In this document: piece by piece, positions 24,501 to 31,283 of the stretch
Layout of the letters: every line of letters starts with the position of its first letter
How positions within the stretch are numbered: position 1 is the first letter of the stretch
Source of the DNA: a virus
IMG/VR virus record: IMGVR_UViG_3300032157_000008
Span: 1-63,186 of that record
Direction: 5' to 3' (one strand)
Length of the DNA stretch: 63,186 nt
The notes under the pieces: generated by a model
Database searches by the model: none
What the model was told of the DNA's origin: nothing
Seen by the model: the letters and a program-made list of their open reading frames with translations, nothing else
Program-made: the position numbers and the translations under genes

Positions 24501-26568
24501 TGAGCGTGAACAGGACGCCCATCTGCTGGCCGGTCGGGTCGGGATGGTCGTTGACGGCAATGACCCGGCCCCGAAAGCGGTTCTGGATGTCCTGCATCTG
24601 CTGCGGGGTCGGGTTGGCGATCCAGATGGCCTTGCGCGGGTTGCCGGGGTTGGCAAGCTCCTCGACCTGCGCCTCGATGTCCTGCGGGGCTTCCGTGGTC
24701 GTCGGCGGAGCCGGGGTGCCGGGCGGCGGCTCGTCCCCGGTCGATTGCGCTACCGGGCCACCGAACTCGCCGCCTTGGGCTCCAGCCGCCAGCAGGGCAT
24801 CCAGTTCAGCGCCAGTGGGGTCCGCAGCCGCTCCCTGCGGGCCTACAGCCGCCGCAGGGGCACCGGGGGCACTCGGAGCCGCACCGGGCGCTGCCGGGGC
24901 TCCAGCGCCGCCTACGGGCGGCACAGTGACGTTTTTGAGGCGCTCGTTGAGCCCAGCGAGGGCGTTGTCAACGACGTGCAGGCGCATCGTCGCGACCTTG
25001 ACCGCGTTCTCGTCCCCGGCAGCGGTAGCTGCCTCCAACTCCTTCGTTGCCCGCGCGCGAGTACGGTTGGCCGCGTCGATCTCCCCGACGAGTCGCTTGT
25101 ACTGCTCGACCGGTGGCGTCTGGATAGCCGGTGCCGGGGCGGGCGCAGCGCCGGGGGTCGCCGCCGCGCCCCCCACCGCCGTTGGTGCTGCGCCGCCTCC
25201 GGCTCCCGGTGCAGCAGTGGCAGCCTGAGCCGCCGCCTGCTGCTGTTGTGCGTCGAGGACCTGTTGAGCGCGCTCACGCGCCGTCGCATTGGCCTGCGTG
25301 ACGATCTCGGGTACGGACGGTGTCGCCCCCGGCGGAGCGTTGGCCTTGACCGCATCGACGACGGCCGGGTCCACTTCCGGCGTTGTCGGGGATGGCTCCC
25401 CCGGCTTAACCGTCGGTTTTTCGCCCTTCGCGAACGGTGCAGTCGCGATCTCGGCCGGGGCCATCGCGACCTCGCCGAAAAGCTCTCCAGCCATCGCCCC
25501 ACCGCTGGTGATCTTGCCGGACTCGGCCAGCTGTCCAGCCCCTTCCCCAGCAGCACCCATCGCGCCCTGCCCGAGGACTTCCGCAATGTGCGCGAGCGCC
25601 TTCTTCGCCAGCCCGGACTTCTCCGCCATCTTGACCAGCCGCCCGGCCATGCCGAGCGAGAGGGTGTCGATGACCGCTACCGGGACGGCGTGCAGCGCCT
25701 TGCTCGACCGAAGCTTTTCGTACAGGTTCGGGTCCGCGTAGAACTTGGCGATGTCCTCCGGGTTGGTAACGTCCAGCCCCGACGACGCCATGGCCTCCTG
25801 CATGCCCGCCTGATAGTCCATGGCGAACGAGCCGGTGAAGCCGCCTGCGCCTGCGCCAATGACAGTGCCTATCGGACCTCCAATCGCGGAGCCGCCTGCG
25901 CCGCCTGCCAGTGCGCCGACCAGCGGCGCGGCGGACATGGGGAGGGACTCAGCAGCCGTGGCGACGGCGAGGCGGGGGTTCTTCGCGTACAGCTTCACGG
26001 CGTCCCAGAAGTCGGCCTTGTCGATCTCCTGCATGACCGCCTTGTCTTCGTCGGTCAACTGCGTCGTGGCGCGGATGTCCCGCTGGGCCTGTGCGTACTC
26101 CTCGTAGTCGCCCGTCATCTGGTCCGGCATCGCCATGACGGACTCGTAGCCGCGCTTCGCAGGCGCGCCGACGTAGCGTGTCAGCCAGCCAGCGTCTTCG
26201 TCGCCGGCTCCTTCGACAGGAATCGTCTTGTCGAGCCACGCGCGCAACTCGTCGTTGCTCATGCTCGACGTATCGACGTCTTCTTCGTCGCCGGCTTCCT
26301 CCTGCTCCTGCGCGCCGACAGCTGCTTCGTGCATGCCTGCCAGCTGCTCGGGAGGCGGCGGAGGAGCCATGAGGCGCGGCATCTGTGGCTGGTTGGCAGC
26401 GGCAATGGCTTCGATGTCCGCCACATGCTGCTGCATGATCTGGTCGGCGCGAGCGCGCGCACGATCCATGAGCGCCTGCGCAGGCATGGCGGATGCGCCG
26501 ACGCGCGGCTGCTGGCCGGGCGGCGGGGGAATGGCCGAGCGAACGTCGTCTTCGACGAGAGGGTACAT
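18523..26568 (-). CDS. Giant virion protein with HExxH metallopeptidase motif, 2681 aa
   Basis: The largest gene. N-terminus Pro-rich; residues about 205-400 carry Gly/Ala-rich hydrophobic stretches that could insert in membrane; about 400-1000 is low-complexity Ala/Pro/Glu linker; about 1455-1600 contains a zinc metallopeptidase signature, VVAHEIVHAATV (near 1480), with a downstream Glu in EEFLSEAF. The last 900 residues are helical with further hydrophobic stretches (ALYFAGINGALLGAVGG near 2390). The layout fits the large internal proteins ejected with DNA by podoviruses, possibly with a peptidase acting during entry. I see no lytic transglycosylase motif and no RNA polymerase motif. Encoded last in the virion operon, next to two other internal virion candidates. 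Confidence 0.8.
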   Translation of the reverse strand: MYPLVEDDVRSAIPPPPGQQPRVGASAMPAQALMDRARARADQIMQQHVADIEAIAAANQPQMPRLMAPPPPPEQLAGMHEAAVGAQEQEEAGDEEDVDTSSMSNDELRAWLDKTIPVEGAGDEDAGWLTRYVGAPAKRGYESVMAMPDQMTGDYEEYAQAQRDIRATTQLTDEDKAVMQEIDKADFWDAVKLYAKNPRLAVATAAESLPMSAAPLVGALAGGAGGSAIGGPIGTVIGAGAGGFTGSFAMDYQAGMQEAMASSGLDVTNPEDIAKFYADPNLYEKLRSSKALHAVPVAVIDTLSLGMAGRLVKMAEKSGLAKKALAHIAEVLGQGAMGAAGEGAGQLAESGKITSGGAMAGELFGEVAMAPAEIATAPFAKGEKPTVKPGEPSPTTPEVDPAVVDAVKANAPPGATPSVPEIVTQANATARERAQQVLDAQQQQAAAQAATAAPGAGGGAAPTAVGGAAATPGAAPAPAPAIQTPPVEQYKRLVGEIDAANRTRARATKELEAATAAGDENAVKVATMRLHVVDNALAGLNERLKNVTVPPVGGAGAPAAPGAAPSAPGAPAAAVGPQGAAADPTGAELDALLAAGAQGGEFGGPVAQSTGDEPPPGTPAPPTTTEAPQDIEAQVEELANPGNPRKAIWIANPTPQQMQDIQNRFRGRVIAVNDHPDPTGQQMGVLFTLSRDVANEYDRLGRGEEARAKILGYVEPKPQVPLDQAVAVERHTPDGAVVHGQVVSPQNVPTAVAQQEAAASPGEAVVAKTPEEAQLERALRGLVDEGYAAATNVKTAKSKKPSKWRKKPAAKPLADWIVEASAALKELAAAGWGAGNEAWGTDVARLGSIARRVGISHANREAKTTGGRGAAGARGRHARVGDMQKTAEELRARVLDVLEGRAAAPVRKAAPAPAPVVAPAAAPAPVVVAAAPVVADAGGAAGSAAPAAVVVAQPAPAPAVAPTKKERAKAVSKERSAPAAPQEPAYTLSYEEGDRRVPRIRKALKLIAQKNGWLEFRTSRGEQLTVVGEIDRLPGVGEVRPGDVLLNGKRVGKRGSHRLSTKGEIGEVRREQRKEDAKKEARAAEVKEKGGEAVKGTTVGDTAKGELELVSNPIQNTFRFVLDMVEPGVLDTAVRDEETGKYVRDMTTVEEEAAAKKRVGELLGDLPDMGLIGALFTRFRRANRADMDEAQAKDVESRRTPEQVKAFEDIVSDSNLLMSNYAPLREGAEERLAKAMNEFPGGAWPEAAQREWLNFYARITPAVQAQREAARAERLAATREEARAAEEAEESNERAAAELAGTGTVADETEMAEAGLMADEEAAAAAESVAEMSELDKLIAEQEAEMAADAEGVERRGDEDVSGFEEDWGVRSAPVTQTSEQRLIWEAVREANSRGRREGTGGAPTIQHLLEALLASKGIPSNLRPLLARLAKLGLQTRFDITHVTPNVAAYSHNLRNSIPLFKDRDYIKFGTNTLGSIVVVAHEIVHAATVTRYAVDKNFARHVDALFNHVKNSVPEADWHQFYGMRTPEEFLSEAFTNINFQYFLDGIATPEHLRTPETSTVWKSLLKAIRKAFGLEGVKNSVLEEVMKLESSFSPIEHAMAMPGAHRLTVEARHDAYNAEMRAFDDRVDAIKPTLTPHDRENYGYRGPPSTPREARARMNSFFDSIREAVNEKTLGYMLYDYLLDYGARLVASTGNGTQVVRDWIKVYRAKQHDARMIQQRADAVMREARKLSMAEGEALAKVANDATLHDISPDKSFADHDHFKGVEAEAQQVYNRVKKAFDALSPQARKVYIAMRNHYKALHETSTRAQLHAVLERGGLSDHLHKAEITRIQLVGALMNAKDKSARQEIVDKAFANVQNAGAANKWTMQHVDEILEETSVKGDYFPLTRHGEYVAEGKRDGEFKIAFDPKDSAEFRKLLVQEVLKGERVKNPGRKYGRVHMMGDEAVVDYEDHALFTGDEKEAAAMLKQLKGEGYYVGKFPTVKQTSTSVETGALRELLAYMSGRRRKASDSTEEREAKADAMDAVRAAHIRLLADSNLRKSELERKRVRGSENDFHNLLKTFAERSYSGAWSLANLKHVVDEQEAIAGLNALHKNSDNPPSVGRFVEELKARRLQDLTMHQNNGSWARFESGLTRFAFVWYLGSLSHALSNATQPWLVSLPIIAGEHGLVRTGRKMARVSGRFTKPAIKRMFVALGDAASGQIVRLDDALDAILTASSATPQVKSMLRELVARGVIDTTMVTELARAAHAGPSKSMVARAVGHTAQYIESIAKVMPQLTEIMNRLVTATAAYELARERGATLADATNYAEKMTRQTQGNYSVENLPRHLRKFTGFKLVALYKTFGMLMYGLTLHTFNRAFFSRTATATEKKAARKAALYFAGINGALLGAVGGLFAEPLRAIAFGAGMALRGMGGDDSEDEDVRKLSLSLRNPDVALRRMFGDWAGDEMGFLMSDGALSAATGVEWGQRVGFGHLLWQPLRPSRDAEEWLGNMAMALAGPVMGLLVKGANAMTAITDGNYQRAGELLMPKGVSDISKGARLMEGGRGIEDTSGVTLLSADDATAGDVARQMIGFTPRRAQEMYDPRGEQLTAKQVIEGKRDNLMDRWARLIEDEDYDAADDLKRGEIADFNRAHPGVETRITNGKLQQRRIYQRKKAREYKQGKYVDLREAQRITQ

Positions 26569-26577
26569 AGCCTGTCC

Positions 26578-28005
26578 TCAGTCGGGCGGGGGCAGGGCGG
26601 TCGGCTCTTGCGGCTGCTCCTGCGGCAAATCGTCGTATCCCAGCGGACCGCCAGAGTCGTACTGCTGCGCCCACGCGTCGTAGCGCGCCTTCTCGACGCG
26701 CTTGCCGAACGCGTCCCGCAGCGCCACGATGCGCCGCTTGCGCGCTTCGGTCTCCGCCTCGTTGCCTTCTTTCTCGGCCTTGTGCAGCGCGTCGAACTCC
26801 GGCCCGGCAAGGGTCGCGTATTCCTGAAGGAACTTGTACGAATCGACCGCGCCGGTCAGCGCCCCTTGGTTGATCGTGTGGACGAGTGGGCCAAGAACTT
26901 CCGCACCGAACTCGCTGTTCAGCGCGTCGGTCTGCCCGCCGGGCGTCAGGTCCTCGTTCACCAGCTTGGTGATCGAATCAGACGTGTTCTTGTAGACGCG
27001 CATGATGTCGGCATTCGTCGGCGGCTTGCCGCCACCTGCGGCGCGAGCGCGCGTCAGCGCCGCTGCGGCGTTCGTCTTGGCTGCCGCGCCGAGCGCGCCG
27101 TAGTAGCTGCCCTGCTGCGCCACGGACTGCCCGTACATCTGCGTGCGGTTCGTGGCGTCCTTTTCGCCCTCGACGTTGTGGCGGTGCACTTCCGCTGTGT
27201 CGGCTTCCGTGTCCTCCATCGTGCGCTCGTCGATGTCGAGCTTCTGGCGCTCGGCCAAGCCCATCATCGACTTCTCGTAGCGGTCGAGGAACGCGCCGTC
27301 GACCACTTGTGGGTCGCCAACAGGTGCGCCGCTACGCTCGTCGTGGCGCATGCCGTAGAGCTTGCCATCGGAGCCAACCTTGAACTGCGGGACGTAGCCG
27401 TCCGGGAAGTACGTCGAGGCACGCGTCAGATAGTTCGCTGCCGCCCGGTTGTCACCAGCGTCGATGGCTGCGCGGGCGTTCTTCAGCGCCCGCGCGGCGC
27501 GGCGCTCCTGCGATGCCATGAACTCGTCATCGACCTTGATGGCTTCTTCGAGCGTGCCGTAGCGCATGTTGTAGGCGAACAGTTCGTGGCGGTAGTCGGC
27601 CGCGTCACGCGCGGTCGTCCACCGGCCGGCTTGCGGCTGCTGTTGCGCCGCTGCTGCGGCCGGGGCCGGCAGTGCGGTCGGCAAGGCAGCAGCTGGAGCC
27701 GCTGCCTGCGCCGGGGCAGCGGGAGCCGGCGTGGGAGGAGCAGGAGCCGCAGCAGGAGCAGGAAGCGCCCCCGTGCTGGGCGTAACCTCCGCAGGCAAGG
27801 CGGTGGCTTGCTCTGCCTGCGGCGGGGCGTAGTCGGTGTCGGCCTCGTCATCGCGCGGCCAGAGCGAGTCGTGCTTCGAGATGATCCGCTCTTTGTCCGC
27901 GTCCTGCGCCTTGCGGAGCTTGCGTTTGCGGTGCGTCTCGTAAATCTTGTCGCCAAGCTCTACGCCCGTGGCGAAGTTCTGGCCGATGCGGCTGTAGACG
28001 GACAT
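26578..28005 (-). CDS. Internal virion protein candidate, 475 aa
   Basis: ATG 28005. After a polar N-terminus there is an Ala/Pro linker (about residues 65-125), then a long helical domain rich in charged residues and short repeats (RTQMYGQSVAQQGSYYGALG). It lacks a recognisable enzyme motif. Its place between two other large helical virion proteins, in the order expected for the internal core/ejection proteins of podoviruses, is the reason for the call. Confidence 0.7.
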   Translation of the reverse strand: MSVYSRIGQNFATGVELGDKIYETHRKRKLRKAQDADKERIISKHDSLWPRDDEADTDYAPPQAEQATALPAEVTPSTGALPAPAAAPAPPTPAPAAPAQAAAPAAALPTALPAPAAAAAQQQPQAGRWTTARDAADYRHELFAYNMRYGTLEEAIKVDDEFMASQERRAARALKNARAAIDAGDNRAAANYLTRASTYFPDGYVPQFKVGSDGKLYGMRHDERSGAPVGDPQVVDGAFLDRYEKSMMGLAERQKLDIDERTMEDTEADTAEVHRHNVEGEKDATNRTQMYGQSVAQQGSYYGALGAAAKTNAAAALTRARAAGGGKPPTNADIMRVYKNTSDSITKLVNEDLTPGGQTDALNSEFGAEVLGPLVHTINQGALTGAVDSYKFLQEYATLAGPEFDALHKAEKEGNEAETEARKRRIVALRDAFGKRVEKARYDAWAQQYDSGGPLGYDDLPQEQPQEPTALPPPD

Positions 28006-28016
28006 GGCTCAGGCCC

Positions 28017-29930
28017 TCACGCGAGGTTCTTGAAGAAGTCGCCGACGGCCCGCCCGGCATCGGTCGTGGCATTCCACGCGCCTTTCGGGTTGCCCATGCG
28101 ACCGACGTAGCGCACCGCCTTGCCCCCCGCGCTGGGGTTGTGCGAGTCCCCGGCATAGCGGCGCATGTCCCGTTCCAGCGCCTTGCCAGTGAACGCGTCC
28201 CCGACCTGCTCCTTGAAGTCGTTCGGCCTGTTGCCGGACTTGTTCTGGTAGGTCTCGTTGGCGATGACCGCCGCCGCGAGCGCCGCCCACGGACCCGCCG
28301 CGCCGAGCGCCGAGCCGCCGCCTGCTGCCCCGCTGGCCGCGCCGCTGCCGGCCCCGCCCGCTGCGGAAGCCGCAGGAGCCGCTGTCGTCGCCGCAGGCAG
28401 GGCGGTCGCGCCAGTCGATGCCGCCGGGGCTGCGCCGGCTACAGGAGCCGCCCCGGCCGTCGCAGGAGCCCCCACAGCGGGGGTGGCCGCCGTCGATACC
28501 GGGGCGGCCGCCGGAGCAGCAGGAGCCGGCGCTGGGGCCGCAGGAGCCGTCGTGATCGGCGGGCCAGCTTCCGGCGCGGGCGTTACCGTCGCGCCGGACG
28601 GCTGCAAGCCGGGACCGGTCTCGGAGCCAGCAGGCTGCACTGGCTGGTTCGGACGCATGCCGCTACGCTCGCGGTTGGCCGATTCCATGCGCTCCTTGTC
28701 CTTGGCTTCCTGAGCTTCCTTAATCCGGTCCTTGACCTTCTGCCCGACGTTCACGCCAGCCTGAAAACCCTCTTTCATCTGGGATTCTTCTTTCTCGCGC
28801 TTCGCCGCCATGTCGGCGCGGAACGTGGATGCATCCTGTGCCATGGCCTGATTGCGGGCGTACATCTCCGCCATTTCCTGATCGACGTCGCCGCCGTAGT
28901 TCAGGCGCATGCGAGTCTGTGGCTGTTGCATGGGCAGCGCGCCCTGCTGCGGGCGCGGCGTGTCGGGGATGCCCTGCGCCTTGCGCGCCTTCGCCACCAT
29001 GGCGTCGATCTTCTGCGTGCCGTAGAAGTTGACCGCCTCCTTGGGCAGGACGTACTCGCCGGGCGTCAGGGACGCGTCCACGGAGTCCTGCCCGCGCAAC
29101 GAGTCGTCTTCGAGATGCGGCGCAACCTCGCCGCCCTCGTTCATCATGGCAGCCGCGCCGATACCCATCGACAGCAGTTCCATCGGGCTACCCTGCGCCT
29201 CGAACCCAGCCAGCTTGTTCTGGTAGCCCTGACTGACGATGTTGGCCTGCTGCCCGGTGGCGTTCAGGCCCTGCGCGCCCCACTGGAGTCCGGTGCCCAT
29301 CGAGGACGCGCCGGACTGCACCGCGCCGAACTGGTTCTGCATGGCGCTGTTGCCGGCATTCAGCGACGTGCCGTAGGACTGCGCCACCTGCGAGGGCATG
29401 CCCTTGCCGATGTTGATGGCCTCCGCGCGCAGCGCGCGGCCAGTATCCTGCACGTTCTTGCGCGCCTTGTTGCCGGCGGCAGCTTCGGACGCGGCCTGAT
29501 ACGCCTGCAAGTTGCGGTCGAGCGCTGCGCCGCGCACGGCGGTCGGCTGCACGCCGTAGCTCTCCAGCTGCTGGGCCGAGCGGTTGCGCGCGGCCTCGTT
29601 GGCAGTGCGCACCTGCGCCATCGCCTCGCCAGCTTCCTTGGCGCGGCGCTCCGGCGTGTCGTACTGCTGGAATTCCTGAATCAGGTTGTCTTCGAGACCT
29701 TGGAACTTGGTCTCGTAGCGCTGCCGGTCCGCGAGCGCGTTCGCGTAGTTGTTCTCCATGATCTTGCGCTGGACATCGAGGGTCGGACCAAGGAGGTCCT
29801 TGGTCTCGCCCCACATGTCGCGCGCCCACTGGAGTTGCTCCTGCGAGGTCTTGTAGCCGAGTTCAGCGGCCTTCTCGCTGGCTGCCGCCATCGAGGACAT
29901 GTCGGGAGCTTTGGGTGCCTTTTTGCCCAC
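28017..29930 (-). CDS. Internal virion/DNA-ejection protein candidate, 637 aa
   Basis: GTG 29930 start. N-terminal 250 residues are helical and Gln/Ala-rich. A motif common in podovirus virion proteins follows: SVDASLTPGEYVLPKEAVNFYGTQKID (about 275-302), often seen in phage structural proteins with a DxSLTPGEFV signature. Residues about 420-550 are Ala/Pro/Gly low complexity; the C-terminus is compact. No enzyme motif. Probably ejected with the two neighbouring large proteins. Confidence 0.75.
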   Translation of the reverse strand: MGKKAPKAPDMSSMAAASEKAAELGYKTSQEQLQWARDMWGETKDLLGPTLDVQRKIMENNYANALADRQRYETKFQGLEDNLIQEFQQYDTPERRAKEAGEAMAQVRTANEAARNRSAQQLESYGVQPTAVRGAALDRNLQAYQAASEAAAGNKARKNVQDTGRALRAEAINIGKGMPSQVAQSYGTSLNAGNSAMQNQFGAVQSGASSMGTGLQWGAQGLNATGQQANIVSQGYQNKLAGFEAQGSPMELLSMGIGAAAMMNEGGEVAPHLEDDSLRGQDSVDASLTPGEYVLPKEAVNFYGTQKIDAMVAKARKAQGIPDTPRPQQGALPMQQPQTRMRLNYGGDVDQEMAEMYARNQAMAQDASTFRADMAAKREKEESQMKEGFQAGVNVGQKVKDRIKEAQEAKDKERMESANRERSGMRPNQPVQPAGSETGPGLQPSGATVTPAPEAGPPITTAPAAPAPAPAAPAAAPVSTAATPAVGAPATAGAAPVAGAAPAASTGATALPAATTAAPAASAAGGAGSGAASGAAGGGSALGAAGPWAALAAAVIANETYQNKSGNRPNDFKEQVGDAFTGKALERDMRRYAGDSHNPSAGGKAVRYVGRMGNPKGAWNATTDAGRAVGDFFKNLA

Positions 29931-29940
29931 GGTCGTTACC

Positions 29941-30399
29941 TCATGCGTTGTGCCGCAGCTGTGGCGGCAACCAGCGGCAGGTCTCGCGCCGCATCTCCTG
30001 CACGACGAGGTCTACGCCGAACGCGTAGCCGTCGCGTACCCGGTACAGTTCCTGCCACCCCACCTTGCGGTTGAAGCGCAGGGCCTTCTCGTTGTCGCTC
30101 GGCGTGATGCCGATGACGACGTGCCGCCCGCCGTGAATGAATACAGCCATCGCGGCGGTCTGCAAGAACCCGTGGCGAATCACCAGCGGGTTCTCCACGA
30201 CGATGTGGCAGCAGCACGATGTCTCCGTGAACGAGTCGAACACCACGGCCGCGCAGTATTCCCCGTTGTGGTCCCGCGCGATGATCCCGCCCGAGTCCTC
30301 GACCATGTGACACCGCAGCTTCTGGCTGATCCACGCCCAGTCGTGATCGAGGTCGATCACGCCGAACGTGAACGCCGCGCGGCGCACCGCGAGGTTCAT
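29941..30399 (-). CDS. GNAT-like acetyltransferase, 152 aa
   Basis: ATG 30399 in an ATGA overlap with the upstream gene; a longer open frame back to 30750 is the shadow of that gene. The sequence has the GNAT pattern of a central strand (HVVIGITPSDNEKALRFNRKVGW), where NxKALRFNRKVGW corresponds to the C-terminal helix that contacts acetyl-CoA. GNAT-like genes of this kind sit among virion genes in many podoviruses; the substrate is unknown. Confidence 0.75.
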   Translation of the reverse strand: MNLAVRRAAFTFGVIDLDHDWAWISQKLRCHMVEDSGGIIARDHNGEYCAAVVFDSFTETSCCCHIVVENPLVIRHGFLQTAAMAVFIHGGRHVVIGITPSDNEKALRFNRKVGWQELYRVRDGYAFGVDLVVQEMRRETCRWLPPQLRHNA

Positions 30400-30863
30400 G
30401 CGAAGGCCATCACCAGCGACCCGGCCGGGAAGCTCGGCGCGGGATTGCCGTTCAGCACGTTCTTCGGCGCAGCCAGCGCACCCTGCAACAGCATGTTGCC
30501 CCCGGTCAGGGCGTCCATGATGGCCGCGTGCGTGATGTTGCCCCAGTCCGCCGTCGGCGCGCCGTAGGTCACGGCTGCGTTGTTGGACGTCTGCCCGCTG
30601 GTGCCGGTCGAGGCCGTGGTCGTGCCAGCCCCCTGCGTCCCCGCCCACGAGGCCATGTTGCAGGGCACGGCAATGCGGGCGTACCCCGCCCCGGTCACTT
30701 CGGTGCCGCCGCCGGCCTCGCCGGGAGCCCCCGTGAACAGCGCCACCCACACCTGCGTCGGGCCGCTGCCCGCCCCCGCAGAGGCCCCGGCGATGCCGAG
30801 CGCCTGCCCGCGCAGGAGGAAGTCGATCCAGTGGTTTTCGAGGAAGTCAGTCAGAGCGGACAT
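30396..30863 (-). CDS. Conserved small virion/tail-fibre-associated protein, 155 aa
   Basis: ATG 30863 with GAGGAA upstream. Opening LTDFLENHWIDFLLRG, then VWVALFTGAPGEAGGGTEVTGAGYARIAV and WGNITHAAIMDALTGGNMLLQGAL are hallmarks of a widespread beta-rich phage protein family found near tail fibre genes. The role is probably a virion decoration or fibre accessory; exact function is not established. Confidence 0.75.
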   Translation of the reverse strand: MSALTDFLENHWIDFLLRGQALGIAGASAGAGSGPTQVWVALFTGAPGEAGGGTEVTGAGYARIAVPCNMASWAGTQGAGTTTASTGTSGQTSNNAAVTYGAPTADWGNITHAAIMDALTGGNMLLQGALAAPKNVLNGNPAPSFPAGSLVMAFA

Positions 30864-30873
30864 GGTTGGTTCC

Positions 30874-31116
30874 TCAGTTCAGGGACGGGGGAGCCGGGTC
30901 TTCCGGCGTTTCGGGGGCAGGCGGCGGAGTACCCTGCACCGGGTTGCGGCGCTTCTCGGCCTCTTGGTTCTGGCGGCCGATCTCGGCGCTTATCTGCATC
31001 ATCAGCGGCGCGACCTCTGCGTAAGGGCGGCCCGCGAGGGCGTTCAGGACCGTGCCGAGTGCTTCGGCGGTCATGGGCAGGACGTAGACGGCACCCGGTT
31101 GCAGGGCTACATTCAT
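30874..31116 (-). CDS. Hypothetical protein, 80 aa
   Basis: ATG 31116, ATGA overlap with the lipoprotein gene upstream. N-terminal half has a beta-turn and a helix (EALGTVLNALAG); the C-terminal third is Pro-rich and disordered (PPPAPETPEDPAPP). Not recognised. Confidence 0.65.
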   Translation of the reverse strand: MNVALQPGAVYVLPMTAEALGTVLNALAGRPYAEVAPLMMQISAEIGRQNQEAEKRRNPVQGTPPPAPETPEDPAPPSLN

Positions 31117-31283
31117 GGGATCATTCCTTCGGGCAGGGTTGATTTCCGCTCGATCTTAGTCTCCCCGTCCCGCTCCGTCACCACGCAAATGAGCAGGCAG
31201 AACACCCGGAGGCTCTCCCCGTCCCTCGTGAACGTGGTCGAACAGCCGCTGAGCAGCAGGGTGAGCGCGAGGGCGTATTTCAC
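31113..31283 (-). CDS. Small lipoprotein, 56 aa (possible outer-membrane spanin)
   Basis: GTG 31283 in a GTGA overlap with the fibre gene, AAGGTG upstream. A short signal peptide KYALALTLLLSGC ends in a lipobox LLSGC with Cys at about residue 14, so the mature chain would be a lipid-anchored 43-residue peptide. Small phage lipoproteins of this size are often o-spanins (Rz1-like) in Gram-negative hosts, but no i-spanin gene overlaps it and the chain is not Pro-rich, so that role is a guess. Confidence 0.75.
   Translation of the reverse strand: MKYALALTLLLSGCSTTFTRDGESLRVFCLLICVVTERDGETKIERKSTLPEGMIP

Noticed and set aside
23710-28110. Long plus-strand open frame of 1,466 codons opposite the virion genes
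   Set aside because: Shadow frame in GC-rich DNA: Arg/Leu/Val-rich, no domain, and it lies across two well-supported minus-strand genes. The same applies to 19807-21888, 31394-35098, 35068-37053, 38337-41105 and 48329-50092.
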